In this document: positions 34,918 to 44,303 of the stretch, piece after piece
Position numbering within the stretch: the first letter of the stretch is position 1
Layout: each line of letters opens with the position of its first letter
Source: Sporosarcina oncorhynchi
Lineage (GTDB): Bacteria > Bacillota > Bacilli > Bacillales_A > Planococcaceae
Length of the DNA stretch: 64,000 nucleotides
Direction of reading: 5' to 3'
NCBI RefSeq assembly: GCF_033304615.1
Contig: NZ_CP129118.1
Coordinates: 2,724,001 to 2,788,000 of the forward strand
Notes under the pieces: model-generated
Told to the model about the DNA's origin: nothing
Database searches by the model: none
The model's input: only the letters and a program-made list of their open reading frames with translations
Made by a program: the position numbers and the translations under genes

Positions 34918-35691
34918 ATGGTAGGTGTAATGGATGGAAAAGCAGGATTAGTAACAGGAGCGGGTTCAGGAATCGGTAGAGCGACTGCAGTTGCATTGGC
35001 AAAAGCAGGCGCAAAAGTTATGGTCTCTGATGTCAGTGAAGAGGCAGGGCAAGAAACCGTACAAATGATAAAAAATCTTGGCAGTGAAGCGGCCTTTTTC
35101 AAATGTGACGTTAGTAATGAGGAACAAGTCATCGGTCTCGTGAATAAAACAGTTGAAACGTTTGGCAAACTCGACTTTGCGCATAACAATGCAGGCATTA
35201 ACAAAGGACTAAAACCAATCGGAGAAATGGATTCGAAGGACTGGGACATTACGCTACAAGTCAATTTGTACGGCACGTTTTACTGCATCAAGCATGAAGT
35301 AAACGCCATGCTCAAAACGGGCGGCGGCGCTATCGTCAATACAGCGTCAGGAGCAGGTATTGAAGGTTCACCGAATATGGCCCCATATACAGCATCGAAA
35401 CATGCCATTGCGGGCTTAACAAAATCGGTCGCATTGGAATACGGTCAAAAAGGGATAACCATTAACTCGATTGCACCCGGCGCAACGATTACACCTGCGA
35501 TTGAAAGCTGGTCCAAAACTTCCCCTGAACAATACGAGGGCGTCCTCGCATCACTTCCAGCTGGAAGAATGTCTACGGCAGAAGACCAAGCAAACGCTGT
35601 TGTATTCCTATGCTCAGACATGGCGAAATCAATCAGTGGTGTAACGCTAGCGGTTGACGGCGGGTATACTGCCGGGAAAATGCAGCAATAA
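34918..35691 (+). CDS. Short-chain dehydrogenase/reductase
   Basis: A 257-aa classical SDR. The cofactor motif TGAGSGIG is at residues 13-20 and NNAG at 90-93. The catalytic Ser144 is followed by YTASK with Tyr157 and Lys161. The C-terminus ends VTLAVDGGYTAGK, typical of the glucose dehydrogenase/FabG-like group. The ATG at 34918 has AAAAGGAG 8 nt upstream. The substrate cannot be told. Preceded by a 28-bp operator-like palindrome and followed by a terminator. Confidence 0.88.
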   Translation: MVGVMDGKAGLVTGAGSGIGRATAVALAKAGAKVMVSDVSEEAGQETVQMIKNLGSEAAFFKCDVSNEEQVIGLVNKTVETFGKLDFAHNNAGINKGLKPIGEMDSKDWDITLQVNLYGTFYCIKHEVNAMLKTGGGAIVNTASGAGIEGSPNMAPYTASKHAIAGLTKSVALEYGQKGITINSIAPGATITPAIESWSKTSPEQYEGVLASLPAGRMSTAEDQANAVVFLCSDMAKSISGVTLAVDGGYTAGKMQQ

Positions 35692-35724
35692 AGTAGATTG
35701 TATGTAAAACGTCTGTATTTAAAT

Positions 35725-35760
35725 AGTGGGTCGGGCAAGAAGCCTGATCCACTTTTTATT
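35725..35760 (+). terminator. Terminator after the SDR gene
   Basis: AGTGGGTCGGGC pairs with GCCTGATCCACT (two G-T pairs) and is followed by TTTTTATTTT. A second smaller hairpin with seven T follows at about 35803-35835. Confidence 0.75.
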
Positions 35761-35915
35761 TTGGGTCTGTTAAATGGTATTGTTGCCTAAAGATTAATAA
35801 AGAAAAATGGACCCAAAAACAGGGTTCTTTTTTTCGCAAATCTGTTTCATCTAATGTCCTTTTTAGTTGATGAAGATTATTCAACAATCATACATTTTTG
35901 CAGCATAAAGCTTTA

Positions 35916-36395
35916 CTAAAAAACCTGAACTAAACGCTTTTCAATTTGAAATTCAAATTCTCTAATGATTAGGTTAGTTTCAGCATCAAGAAGATTAATT
36001 TCAATTATTATGGAGTCCCAGCTTTCTAAATAAGTACGCTCCACAGATTTTTGAAAACCTCTTACTTCGGAACACTTTTTCAAGTAATGTGGCTCTTCAT
36101 AAGACAAATTAAAAGTACTCTCATCAATTTTCCACTCATTGAACTGAATATTTATGTTTCGGTCAAGTTTATTTTGTGCGTCAAAACCAAAAAACATTTC
36201 TTTGGTTTCTTCATTATAATAAATCCCCATTACTTTCAAGTGAAATTCATTATCATTTATTAATAGTATTTGGATCCCTGTATTACCATCTGGCTCCCCA
36301 ACCCATTCATTCCACTGTTCTTTAGACCACATATCCATTTTACTTGTATCATATGTCTTCATTATAAATTCAACAGCAACAATTTCTTTTGTCAT
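35916..36395 (-). CDS. Hypothetical protein, A+T-rich
   Basis: A 159-aa soluble protein with no recognised domain (AVEFIMKTYDTSKMDMWSKEQWNEW near the N-terminus, many alternating hydrophobic strands after). AGGGGTG precedes the ATG. Base composition is visibly more A+T-rich than its neighbours, which together with the next gene suggests transferred DNA. Polymorphic-toxin immunity proteins often look like this, but nothing here proves such a role. Confidence 0.5.
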   Translation of the reverse strand: MTKEIVAVEFIMKTYDTSKMDMWSKEQWNEWVGEPDGNTGIQILLINDNEFHLKVMGIYYNEETKEMFFGFDAQNKLDRNINIQFNEWKIDESTFNLSYEEPHYLKKCSEVRGFQKSVERTYLESWDSIIIEINLLDAETNLIIREFEFQIEKRLVQVF

Positions 36396-36564
36396 TCATT
36401 ACACCCCTAAGATATTTAAATAGTGGCTTATACAGCAATCGCGTCCGTTTACATAATATCACTGCCTATTTGGAAAAAACTTATTGCCGATCATGCCACC
36501 AATCATAGCTGATAAACCGACTACGATAATCTTTATTATAGTATTGATATTGGGGATTAAATAC

Positions 36565-37290
36565 TCAAATTGTACTTAGATATAAGTCAAGAGAGTCTTC
36601 TACTTCACGTTCTACTAATGCTATAAAATCGCTATAATCTTCTGTCGTATGTGCTTTGTCAAGCGCTTCATAATAGGCCAATCGATTTTCCACCTTAATA
36701 ATGACAGGAGGAAATCCATCTTTCATTACTTCTAAATTTAGCAAAAGTCTTGAAGTACGGCCATTTCCATCTATAAATGGATGAATGCCAACAAAAATAG
36801 CGTGCAACATCGCTCCACGCTCAACTGGATGAAGATCAATACCTTCGTTAAGATACCAATTCATCATTTGTTCCATTTTTTCTTCGATCAGATAATGTGC
36901 TGGTGGTCTATGTGTTGCGCCCGAAATAAAGACTTGTTCTTTACGATACGCACCTGCATACTCGTCATGAATTCCTTTCAGCACTAAACGATGTAGATTT
37001 TTTATTTGCCATTCAGAAAGAGGTTCTTTCATTTGAATAATTTCTTCAACATAAGTAATAGCATCTCGATGATTGATGACCTCTAAATGTTCTCTTAGTG
37101 TCTTACCACCGATTGTAATTCCTTCAAGGACCACTTTCGTTTCGTTCATGGTTAAGGTGTTTCCTTCAATCGCATTCGAATTATAGGTCCATTCTAGAAA
37201 TAACTTTTCCCGTAAACTTTTTAATGTATATTTAGGCAAGGGACGGGCAGCATCTAATTGTGCCTTCTTTTTATTAATAACTTCAAACAA
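36565..37290 (-). CDS. Fic-family protein
   Basis: A 241-aa Fic protein, which would transfer AMP or another nucleotide moiety to a target protein. The catalytic motif HPFIDGNGRTSR is complete (His170). An N-terminal inhibitory helix motif SNAIEG is present (residues 38-43), as in self-inhibited class II Fic proteins. TTG 37290 is chosen since TGGGAGG lies 8 nt upstream. No separate antitoxin gene is visible, in line with the internal inhibitory motif. A+T-rich like its neighbour. Confidence 0.82.
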   Translation of the reverse strand: MFEVINKKKAQLDAARPLPKYTLKSLREKLFLEWTYNSNAIEGNTLTMNETKVVLEGITIGGKTLREHLEVINHRDAITYVEEIIQMKEPLSEWQIKNLHRLVLKGIHDEYAGAYRKEQVFISGATHRPPAHYLIEEKMEQMMNWYLNEGIDLHPVERGAMLHAIFVGIHPFIDGNGRTSRLLLNLEVMKDGFPPVIIKVENRLAYYEALDKAHTTEDYSDFIALVEREVEDSLDLYLSTI

Positions 37291-37488
37291 ATAAGTAACC
37301 TCCCAAGTATACAAGTAGAGTATTTCTATTATTGTACCGCATATTGGAAAAGTTCTATACCTAATTGATAGTGATCATAGTTTTTAATTATGACGATGTG
37401 ATTTTAGATAAAGATTTATGAAGCATCTACTTTGTCGCTACCACGTAAACGCGCCCTTTTCTTGAATAACCATGTTCGGTTAACGCCC

Positions 37489-37555
37489 CCGTTGGTCGCG
37501 ACCGAGCACACCCCTCGGAAAGCGTGCCGTCTGAAGTGCAAAGCAACATTTTAAA
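37489..37555. repeat. Degenerate copy of a widespread Bacillales intergenic repeat
   Basis: GCACACCCCTCGGAAAGCG, then GTCTGAAGTG and AAAGCAACA, resemble one end of the G+C-rich element (with CGCGGAAAGCGAG and GGAGCGGAAATCAAC) found between genes in many Bacillus genomes. The rest of 37291-37709 has no gene I can support. Confidence 0.4.
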
Positions 37556-37709
37556 TACTTCATAATGGCTCTTAAAGAACAAAAGCACCGCTAAATACGA
37601 TGCTAGTTAATGCTCATTTTCGATGTTAATTGGCTTGTTATTTCAACTTTTGTATCACTCAACAGAACGGGTTACCAATCGTGCATAAGATCCTTTATTT
37701 TTTATTTAT

Positions 37710-38384
37710 TCACCCTATATGCTTCAAAGCCTCTCGCCTGCTTAATGGTTTCAACGTATGTTTTTCGACAAACCGCTTCACAATGACCGGGTCGGTTTTT
37801 GCGTACTCTCTCAATACCCAACCGATTGCTTTTTGAATGAAAAACTCATTGGATTCCACATGTTGCAAGATGATTTCAAATAACAGCGCCGAATCTGTTT
37901 CTTTTTTGAATTTTAACTGATGCAAAATAGCGGAGCGGTTTGTCCACATATTATCCGATCGTGACCAGTCAAGCATGACTGTTTTTCCATAGTCGCGGTC
38001 CATTTTGACGACGTGACCGACGAGATGTGGCGCGATTGAATCGACACTATCCCACCACGAATTTGTTTCGATGAACTTCAACAGTTTTGGATAGTCTTCA
38101 GTCGTAAAATGTTTCTTCATTTTTTCGAGCAAAGTGATTGCCGCATACTGGTACTCCCGCTCGGGTAATTCATATAATTTCCATGCCTCCTCAAAAACGT
38201 CACTCACTTCAGGTAATGCATACTCCTTGAATTGCTCACGTAATAGCTCTTTCCGTAGCGGACTTTTAATGCCCAAGAACGGAAAATGATGTTTCATATA
38301 TGCTTTCATGGAACCTGCATTTTCAACATTCCGGCACAATTCAAACTTGTCGATAATCCCCTTGTGACTCCATTGCTTCTTCAC
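37710..38384 (-). CDS. DNA alkylation repair protein (AlkD-like)
   Basis: A 224-aa HEAT-repeat glycosylase that removes alkylated purines. ETNSWWDSVDSIAPHLVG carries the Trp and Asp of the active site, and FFIQKAIGWVLREYAKTDP is the family's second conserved segment. Length is right for the family. The GTG start has GGGGATGA upstream. Stand-alone gene. Confidence 0.85.
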   Translation of the reverse strand: MKKQWSHKGIIDKFELCRNVENAGSMKAYMKHHFPFLGIKSPLRKELLREQFKEYALPEVSDVFEEAWKLYELPEREYQYAAITLLEKMKKHFTTEDYPKLLKFIETNSWWDSVDSIAPHLVGHVVKMDRDYGKTVMLDWSRSDNMWTNRSAILHQLKFKKETDSALLFEIILQHVESNEFFIQKAIGWVLREYAKTDPVIVKRFVEKHTLKPLSRREALKHIG

Positions 38385-38619
38385 TTGTCATCATCCCCAC
38401 ATTTTGCATACTTTTTAGATACACCATAACATTAATCGAACACACGTTCAATCCCGTGCTAAATATATAAAGCAAAAAAACACCCCCGGAAAAATCCTGC
38501 TGCTACGATATCACCCACACTATTGAACTATTGTAACTATTCAAGTATAGTAGGTTGCGATTGAATATTTAGAAATCACGAACGAATCGTACTATACATA
38601 CGAAGAAGGTGAAGGTTTC

Positions 38620-39858
38620 ATGAATTGGCATTACTTAAAACATGAATTTCTCATTACAGCAAGAAGCAGACGAACCATTCCTTTCGTTTTCTTCGTTGCC
38701 ATTTTATTGTTCAGCTATTGTTTTATCATTTGGCCCTACGCAAATACAAAAGAAGCCTTCAATAAAAAGGAGACGGTGGAGCATTTACAGTATTTAGACG
38801 AACAGAAAGAGTTACGGGAAAGTATCGGAAATACAGGCCTCGTTTTTAATATGCAACGCGTTAAAACATTCCTTCAAGCAGGTAATCCCGTGTATGCAAA
38901 TCTTTCCCATGAACATGATTTATATACGGCTATGTTGCAGTCTTTTGAGGATCGAAACTTTGAGCGCATGCTCCAATTACGTACGTTTTATTTGCAAAAT
39001 AATCCGAACGAATATGTGGAGGACCGTTTTTTATTTCAGACCGCCCCATTCCCTAGTAAAGACCGGGAGCATGCCTACCAGCAAACGATGATGAAATACG
39101 AGGATTACCTCAGCAAAGATTACCCGGTCACATTTGGGTTGATGTATGAGAAAACCGGATTGCAATCGTTGCAGAATTTCCTCCAAAACTACGGGATGTA
39201 CATAGTATTATTTTGCGTCATTTATTTTAGCAGTGACATCCTTTCAAGAGATCGAAAACATTCGTCCGTACTTCAAGGCTTGCCCTTATCTTGGTATCGC
39301 CAGCTGAACTTAAAATCACTGTCGGCATTTCTTTATTCCGTGCTGTTCATTCTCGGCTTTATTGTCATCGGAATGCTCGTCATGACGATTCAGTTCGGAT
39401 TCGGACATTTTGATTTGAATGTCCCCATTATGATTGGGCAACAAACGATGACACCTGATAGTTACAGTGTCATATCGATCGCGGCCTATTTAGGAAAAAC
39501 ACTCGTCGTCCTGCCGCTGCTCATCATCCTGTTTGTCAGACTGAATATCGTTTTAGGGTTACTTTTTAAGAATGAATGGGTTGTGCTGTTTATCAGCAGT
39601 CTACTCTTGTTCTCAGAGCGGCTTTATTATACGCGCTCAACTCGAGATTTGTTCGGTAAAGACATCGGCCTATTCCCACAGACGTATTTTGATTTTGGGA
39701 AAATCATAGATGGGGAAAAGAACTTTTTGCTGAACACGGAAACGATTCACTACGCAAAAGGCATTATCATTCTTCTCATTACATATCTCATCATCGAGGT
39801 CATTTTGTTAATTGTTTCTCTTATTATGAATAAACGCCGATTCTATTTAGCAAAGTAA
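38620..39858 (+). CDS. ABC-2-like membrane protein (first of a pair)
   Basis: A 412-aa protein. One membrane segment lies at residues 20-38, then comes a large outside domain of about 150 residues (VEHLQYLDEQKELRESIGN ... DYPVTFGLMYEKTG). Five more segments follow from about residue 190 (YIVLFCVIYFSSDILSRDRKHSS). This is the layout of ABC-2 permeases with an extracellular loop. The second protein of the same shape follows 24 nt downstream. No ATPase gene is next to them in the window. Confidence 0.65.
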   Translation: MNWHYLKHEFLITARSRRTIPFVFFVAILLFSYCFIIWPYANTKEAFNKKETVEHLQYLDEQKELRESIGNTGLVFNMQRVKTFLQAGNPVYANLSHEHDLYTAMLQSFEDRNFERMLQLRTFYLQNNPNEYVEDRFLFQTAPFPSKDREHAYQQTMMKYEDYLSKDYPVTFGLMYEKTGLQSLQNFLQNYGMYIVLFCVIYFSSDILSRDRKHSSVLQGLPLSWYRQLNLKSLSAFLYSVLFILGFIVIGMLVMTIQFGFGHFDLNVPIMIGQQTMTPDSYSVISIAAYLGKTLVVLPLLIILFVRLNIVLGLLFKNEWVVLFISSLLLFSERLYYTRSTRDLFGKDIGLFPQTYFDFGKIIDGEKNFLLNTETIHYAKGIIILLITYLIIEVILLIVSLIMNKRRFYLAK

Positions 39859-39882
39859 ACGCGGGAAAGGAGGAAGGATACG

Positions 39883-41061
39883 TTGACGTTCTGGAACTAT
39901 GTAGTATTTGAAGCAAAGCTATTACTATCGAATAAAAAAAATTGGATGCTAGGCCTTTTACTGATTCTCTTTTTCCCACTTTACTTTTCGCATTACAGTC
40001 AATTGGACATTGTCGGTATTAATGAAAAGAAAAATGAAGAAGCTGAAAAATTCATTGAGCTTTTTGATACATTTCCAGGTTCTGTTTGGATAACAGATGA
40101 AGGAAAAGAAATCCGTGCCATACTGAAAGAGCAAATTACGTTGATGAACTGGCAGCGCCTTTACTTAAAGACCGATGGAAACACAGACGGCTACTTTGGT
40201 GCAGGCGCCAACTTTGAGAAGTATTTTGATGCAGGACTTCAGCTAAACGAATTACGTCTTGATATGCATCGACGAGGAAACAAAGGGATTCAGCGAGATC
40301 ATATTATGCCAGTTACTGAAATACAAAAAGAAAATGCGCTTTACCGGTATCATATGGAGCACGAAGTCCCCCTCGTCCAAGATCCATTCAAAGCGAATAA
40401 TTACATACCTGTCGCATTGAACCTACTAAGCGGAACATTGTTTTGCATGTTTGTATTGCTCATGGGCAGCAGCATGCTTATACACGATCAGCAACATCCT
40501 TCCGTCTTACACGGGTTTCCTATTTCGTTCATGCAGAAGGCCATTAGTAAGGTAGGCGTCCATTTTGTACAGGTTATGTTCTTTTTATGTGCAAGTATAG
40601 GGATTGGCAGTTTTTATGTGGCGCAAAAAAAGGGATGGGGAGATTTAAGAACACCCGTACTCATTTATCAAGATGCAGATTTTATCGCAGTATCCACGCT
40701 GCGCTATTTGTTTTATATGCTTGTCGCATTTGCCTTAATTGCCCTGTTACTTTTGCTTACATTCCTCTTCCTTACACTCATAGCGAAGAACTTGTATGCG
40801 TCCATTATCATCATTTTATTAATCATACTGTCTCCACAACTTCTTTTAGCTGCAGGCGTTGAGTCAAATTGGCTCTATCCACTAAAACTTATTGATATCG
40901 GAGCTGTGCTAAGCGGGGATGCAGCAAAAGAATACGGGATTGAAAACCTTGATTTTAAGCATGCATATAGTTGGCTCGTCATCCTCAACTTGCTTGTCAT
41001 CTTCATTCTATACGGCAGAAACAAGCTGATCTATAGAAAGAAAATGCACCTATCCTACTAA
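39883..41061 (+). CDS. ABC-2-like membrane protein (second of a pair)
   Basis: A 392-aa relative of the preceding protein: an N-terminal membrane segment (LLLILFFPLYFSH), an outside domain of about 140 residues, then five or six segments. The shared signature is MLIHDQQHPSVLHGFPISF here and DILSRDRKHSSVLQGLPLSW in the partner. TTG start with GGAAAGGAGG upstream. The two would form a heterodimeric membrane unit that borrows an ATPase from elsewhere, or the ATPase gene was lost. Confidence 0.65.
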   Translation: MTFWNYVVFEAKLLLSNKKNWMLGLLLILFFPLYFSHYSQLDIVGINEKKNEEAEKFIELFDTFPGSVWITDEGKEIRAILKEQITLMNWQRLYLKTDGNTDGYFGAGANFEKYFDAGLQLNELRLDMHRRGNKGIQRDHIMPVTEIQKENALYRYHMEHEVPLVQDPFKANNYIPVALNLLSGTLFCMFVLLMGSSMLIHDQQHPSVLHGFPISFMQKAISKVGVHFVQVMFFLCASIGIGSFYVAQKKGWGDLRTPVLIYQDADFIAVSTLRYLFYMLVAFALIALLLLLTFLFLTLIAKNLYASIIIILLIILSPQLLLAAGVESNWLYPLKLIDIGAVLSGDAAKEYGIENLDFKHAYSWLVILNLLVIFILYGRNKLIYRKKMHLSY

Positions 41062-41088
41062 AATCAGATGAAAGGCTGGGAGAACAAC

Positions 41089-41166
41089 ATGCGTACACTT
41101 TCAAACGGAGCGGTTGTTTATGATGATGAAATCTGGCTACTAGAAATGGTGAAGCAGAATGAATAA
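41089..41166 (+). CDS. Possible 25-residue peptide gene
   Basis: ATG at 41089 with GGGAG upstream gives MRTLSNGAVVYDDEIWLLE followed by MVKQNE and TAA. Its end overlaps the ATG of the lipoprotein gene, which has a weak ribosome binding site of its own, so it could act as a coupling leader. Too short for certainty. Confidence 0.3.
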   Translation: MRTLSNGAVVYDDEIWLLEMVKQNE

Positions 41167-41890
41167 TAGAAAACGCTGCAATGCCAAAAGAAACTTAATC
41201 GCAGTTTTTGGTTCCCTACTTCTTTTGTCTGGTTGTCATAATTTACAAGGATCGAATCAAGAAATAAGTAACGCATACGCTGACAACTACGAGATTAGCG
41301 GAACGACACGAGATGACATTATCGGAACGGTTTCACCCGCCATTTTCACGACAGTGGATCGGAGTAATAAAGAAGCAAAAAGAAAGTACGGACCGGTTAG
41401 CTCCAAAAAAGGCGTAAAACTATCGCTTGAGACTGGAAGGTATATAATAACCGGACATCCAACAGGTAGGGTTTTCATTTATGATGAAGATGGTAACTTA
41501 CTTGTCCAAGAAATCGTCGGAGATAAAGTCGGAGTACCTGCATTGACTGCTGATATCGATTCATCGTTCAGTGTCGTAATGGACGGTGGCTACGATATTG
41601 TAACGATAGAACCTGTAAAGACTAAGCTTTCTACTGAGTTGGCTCCTGGCATATGGGATGTCGGCTTGGACATTGCACCGGGGCACTATACAATAAGCAC
41701 CCCCTACGGATATGGCTTTGTTCAGATTTTCGAACAAGGAGAAGAACCGCGGCTATTCGAATTGACGGCAGGCGAATTGACAAATTCTCAAAGTCGCGTT
41801 CAGCTGAAAGAAGGCCAGAAAGTACGTGTGTCTAAAGTTTCGATTGTTAACTTTGAACGGGCAAGTGAAGCGGATGGGGATGAAGAGTGA
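41159..41890 (+). CDS. Lipoprotein with two internal repeats, unknown function
   Basis: A 243-aa lipoprotein: lipobox LLLSGCH (Cys26). The mature part carries two related beta modules, GRYIITGHPTGRVFIYDEDG with the tail FSVVMDGGYDIVTIEP, and GHYTISTPYGYGFVQIFEQG with the tail VRVSKVSIVNFE. The C-terminus is acidic. It appears to be the last gene of the operon with the two ABC-2-like proteins, and its start overlaps the short upstream reading frame. It may be an outside partner of that membrane unit. Confidence 0.6.
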   Translation: MNNRKRCNAKRNLIAVFGSLLLLSGCHNLQGSNQEISNAYADNYEISGTTRDDIIGTVSPAIFTTVDRSNKEAKRKYGPVSSKKGVKLSLETGRYIITGHPTGRVFIYDEDGNLLVQEIVGDKVGVPALTADIDSSFSVVMDGGYDIVTIEPVKTKLSTELAPGIWDVGLDIAPGHYTISTPYGYGFVQIFEQGEEPRLFELTAGELTNSQSRVQLKEGQKVRVSKVSIVNFERASEADGDEE

Positions 41891-41945
41891 TTATAAAGGG
41901 GTCTGGGCAACAAACAATCATGTTGGTTGTTGAATTTTATAAAAG

Positions 41946-41981
41946 AAGAAGTCATTCATCTGTTGAGATGAATGACTTCTT
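41946..41981 (+). terminator. Terminator after the lipoprotein gene
   Basis: A perfect 15-bp stem (AAGAAGTCATTCATC and complement) with a 6-nt loop lies 55 nt after the stop. It sits between convergent genes and could serve both. Confidence 0.7.
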
Positions 41982-42040
41982 AGAGTGGATTATACAATTA
42001 TAGGGTCGTGTTTGACTGGCTTATTGTATAGCTCACTTTA

Positions 42041-43299
42041 TCAATCTTTAAATAACAGCGCTTTGCTATTTGGATAAGTAGGGAACTGATTCATCGGGAT
42101 TGTCCAATCTTGCTCTGACACCGTAAATTCGAATGCATTCACAAGCTGATCAGAAAAGACACGCATGCTATGAAGTGTAATCCACTCCCCGGCACAGCGG
42201 TGCATGTCTCTGAATCTACCGCCACCTTGCGCAATCATTTCATATTCTTCCTCATACGAAAGGTCTTTTGCCTTCCCTACATACCGAGCCATATCAAATT
42301 GTTCAGGAGATTTGATTGCCCGCTCATCATGGTTACTCCCGTAGAGATCTAACACAACCCAACTGTCTTTAGGAATCAGGTATCCGTCCACTTCCACATC
42401 GTTTACTGCTATCGCCGGCAGCATCGGGAAAAATGGATAGTAACGGCGCATTTCTTGGATGAAAGGATCTTGCAAGTTATCAAAGTCTTTCTTTAACGCA
42501 TCATACACATCCCTGTTGGCGAAAAGTGCATGTCCCATTAAAGCCATCCACACGGTTAACGCGACAGTTGGACGAATTATATTTAATAATTCAACAGCCG
42601 CCACCTCAACCGGTAACAATTCCCCGTCAAGATTTGTTGCATGCGCAAACGTATACAACGCATGATTCCCTTTACCCGGGACAGGATGTTTCCGTGCTTC
42701 TTCAATCAAATCCTTCGCCCATTTTTCTGACTCATTTCGATTGGATATCCCTTTCACATGGTCAATCGGGGAAGTTACCGCACCACTAATCATCGAAATT
42801 TGGTTTTAGCAAGCTTGTCGATCGTTTCGGCATCATATCGCTCCAAGTTAATGCCGGACCATTCACAAATCGCTGTAAATAAAACCCGATTAGCCAAATC
42901 AAACAGCTCAAATTCTCCATGCTGCTTCTCTAGTTCTTGTGACAACTTTGCCGCGAGGATATTACGGTAATCTTCCATCCTCTCGGGTGTCATTAAGTCC
43001 ATAAAGTAATTTTTGCGATGATGGTGCTCTTGACCATCTAATGTTTGGACACCATCTTCGCCAAAAAGCGTTTTTAAAACGGGCTTCGGCATGGCTCCCT
43101 CGCGTTTAAAGTTTGCCGGATCGTAAAATTTTCGGGCTGCAGCTTCTCCGTAAATGACCGTGATGTCTTTCGTTAAAAACTTCGCTCTTACTACAGGCGC
43201 CCCAACGTCCTCTCGAAGCTCGCCTAAAAGATGATAGCCTTTATTATATAACTCCTTTAACTCTGTTAGTTTTATTTTTGTTTCTGGCACTTGTTTCAC
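42041..43299 (-). pseudogene. CYP152-type fatty acid peroxygenase P450, split by a frameshift
   Basis: The N-terminal half (42790-43299) has LFGEDGVQTLDGQEHHHRK; the C-terminal half (42041-42793) has LNIIRPTVA with the Arg-Pro pair that binds the fatty-acid carboxylate, EMRRYYPFFP, and the haem loop QGGGRFRDMHRCAGEWIT. Together they cover a whole CYP152 enzyme, which uses hydrogen peroxide to hydroxylate or decarboxylate fatty acids. Residue 85 is Gln, as in P450-BS-beta, and not His as in OleT, while HRCAGEWIT is OleT-like. The halves overlap by ATGA in different frames; neither alone can bind haem and fold normally. One indel near 42795 explains the break. Confidence 0.8.
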
Positions 43300-43479
43300 T
43301 ATTTCATCCTCCTATATGTATACATGCGTTTTTCCGACATCTAATTCTTACTTTTTGTATTCATTCTTCAGTATTTTTATGACCTACTGTTCTTTTACCT
43401 GTTCGCTTGTCCAATAAACATTTCGGATAGGTGCAGGTTCGAGGAACCTCTTAGTACGGAGCACGCACGACTCAAAAGA

Positions 43480-43524
43480 AAAACGAAACCGATTGGCATT
43501 CCCTCGCCAGCGGTTTCTTTTATA
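43480..43524. terminator. Bidirectional terminator-like hairpin
   Basis: GAAACCG-AT-TGGC pairs with GCCA-G-CGGTTTC, with T-rich tails on both sides. No gene end lies next to it, so it may be left from a deleted gene. The rest of 43300-43799 holds the P450 promoter region and the DUF2243 leader, which also occurs in decayed form at 26668. Confidence 0.5.
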
Positions 43525-43799
43525 GTAAATGATAGGTGCAACAAACATTCGCGACAATTCCATTCAGTTGAATAGCTATGCGTGAATTTTTTCAATAGAT
43601 TCACTCCGTGAAAAATGTATTTTCCAATTAACTATGTACTACTATATTTGCAGGCGATCTAAAGGTTTTATTTGTACCGTCAAAGTAAATGAAAGGTAAC
43701 ATCTTTCGTCATTTGTAAATTAATTCCTTCGTCTTCCTGTTTAACCACCTTCCCTATCGGAAATAATAATTTGATATTACAGGAGGCGGTGACCTGCAG

Positions 43800-44303
43800 A
43801 TGCAAAGAAAGCCTGTGACAAATTGGGCGAATCGAAAAAAGTTCCAAACAAAGAACTTATGGGCGGGGATTTTATTCGGTTTGGGATTTGTGGCGTTTGT
43901 AGATGAGACGGTGTTTCATCAGCTGCTGCATTGGCATAAGTTCTATGACAAGTCGACAGTAGCTCTGGGGCTTGTATCAGATGGATTGTTTCATGCCTTT
44001 AGTTGGTTCGCGACGGTTGGCGCGCTCTATTTGGTAGCAGACCTGCGACGGCGAGATGCATTATGGCATAAGGTTTTCTGGGGAGGCAAGCTAATCGGAG
44101 GCGGTGCTTTTCAGCTATATGACGGTACCATTCAACACAAAGTCATGCGCATCCATCAAATTCGGTATGATGTCGATCTTGTCCCGTATGATGTCGTATG
44201 GAACGGGTCAGCAGTTGTAATGATTGCGGCGGGTCTACTGCTTTTGCGTTCAGCAAACCAAGACGCAAGAGGCACAAAGCAGGTGGAACCTCGTGTCGCA
44301 TGA
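43800..44303 (+). CDS. DUF2243 membrane protein
   Basis: A 167-aa protein with four membrane segments and the family pattern GILFGLGFVAFVDETVFHQ, LLHWHKFYDK, FHAFSWFATVGALYLVADL and GGGAFQLYDGTIQHKVMRIHQIR. The conserved His residues in the membrane suggest metal or haem contact. AGGAGG lies 13 nt before the ATG, a long spacer. It overlaps ctaG by 11 nt, and the two genes are commonly linked in Bacillales, so a role near cytochrome oxidase assembly or copper handling is likely but unproven. Confidence 0.8.
   Translation: MQRKPVTNWANRKKFQTKNLWAGILFGLGFVAFVDETVFHQLLHWHKFYDKSTVALGLVSDGLFHAFSWFATVGALYLVADLRRRDALWHKVFWGGKLIGGGAFQLYDGTIQHKVMRIHQIRYDVDLVPYDVVWNGSAVVMIAAGLLLLRSANQDARGTKQVEPRVA

Noticed and set aside
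37630..37836. Plus-strand frame overlapping alkD
   Set aside because: It is opposite a clear AlkD gene and has no start signal.
42041..42793. Two separate P450 genes
   Set aside because: Each half lacks essential parts (haem loop or substrate-entry half) and together they match one CYP152 protein.
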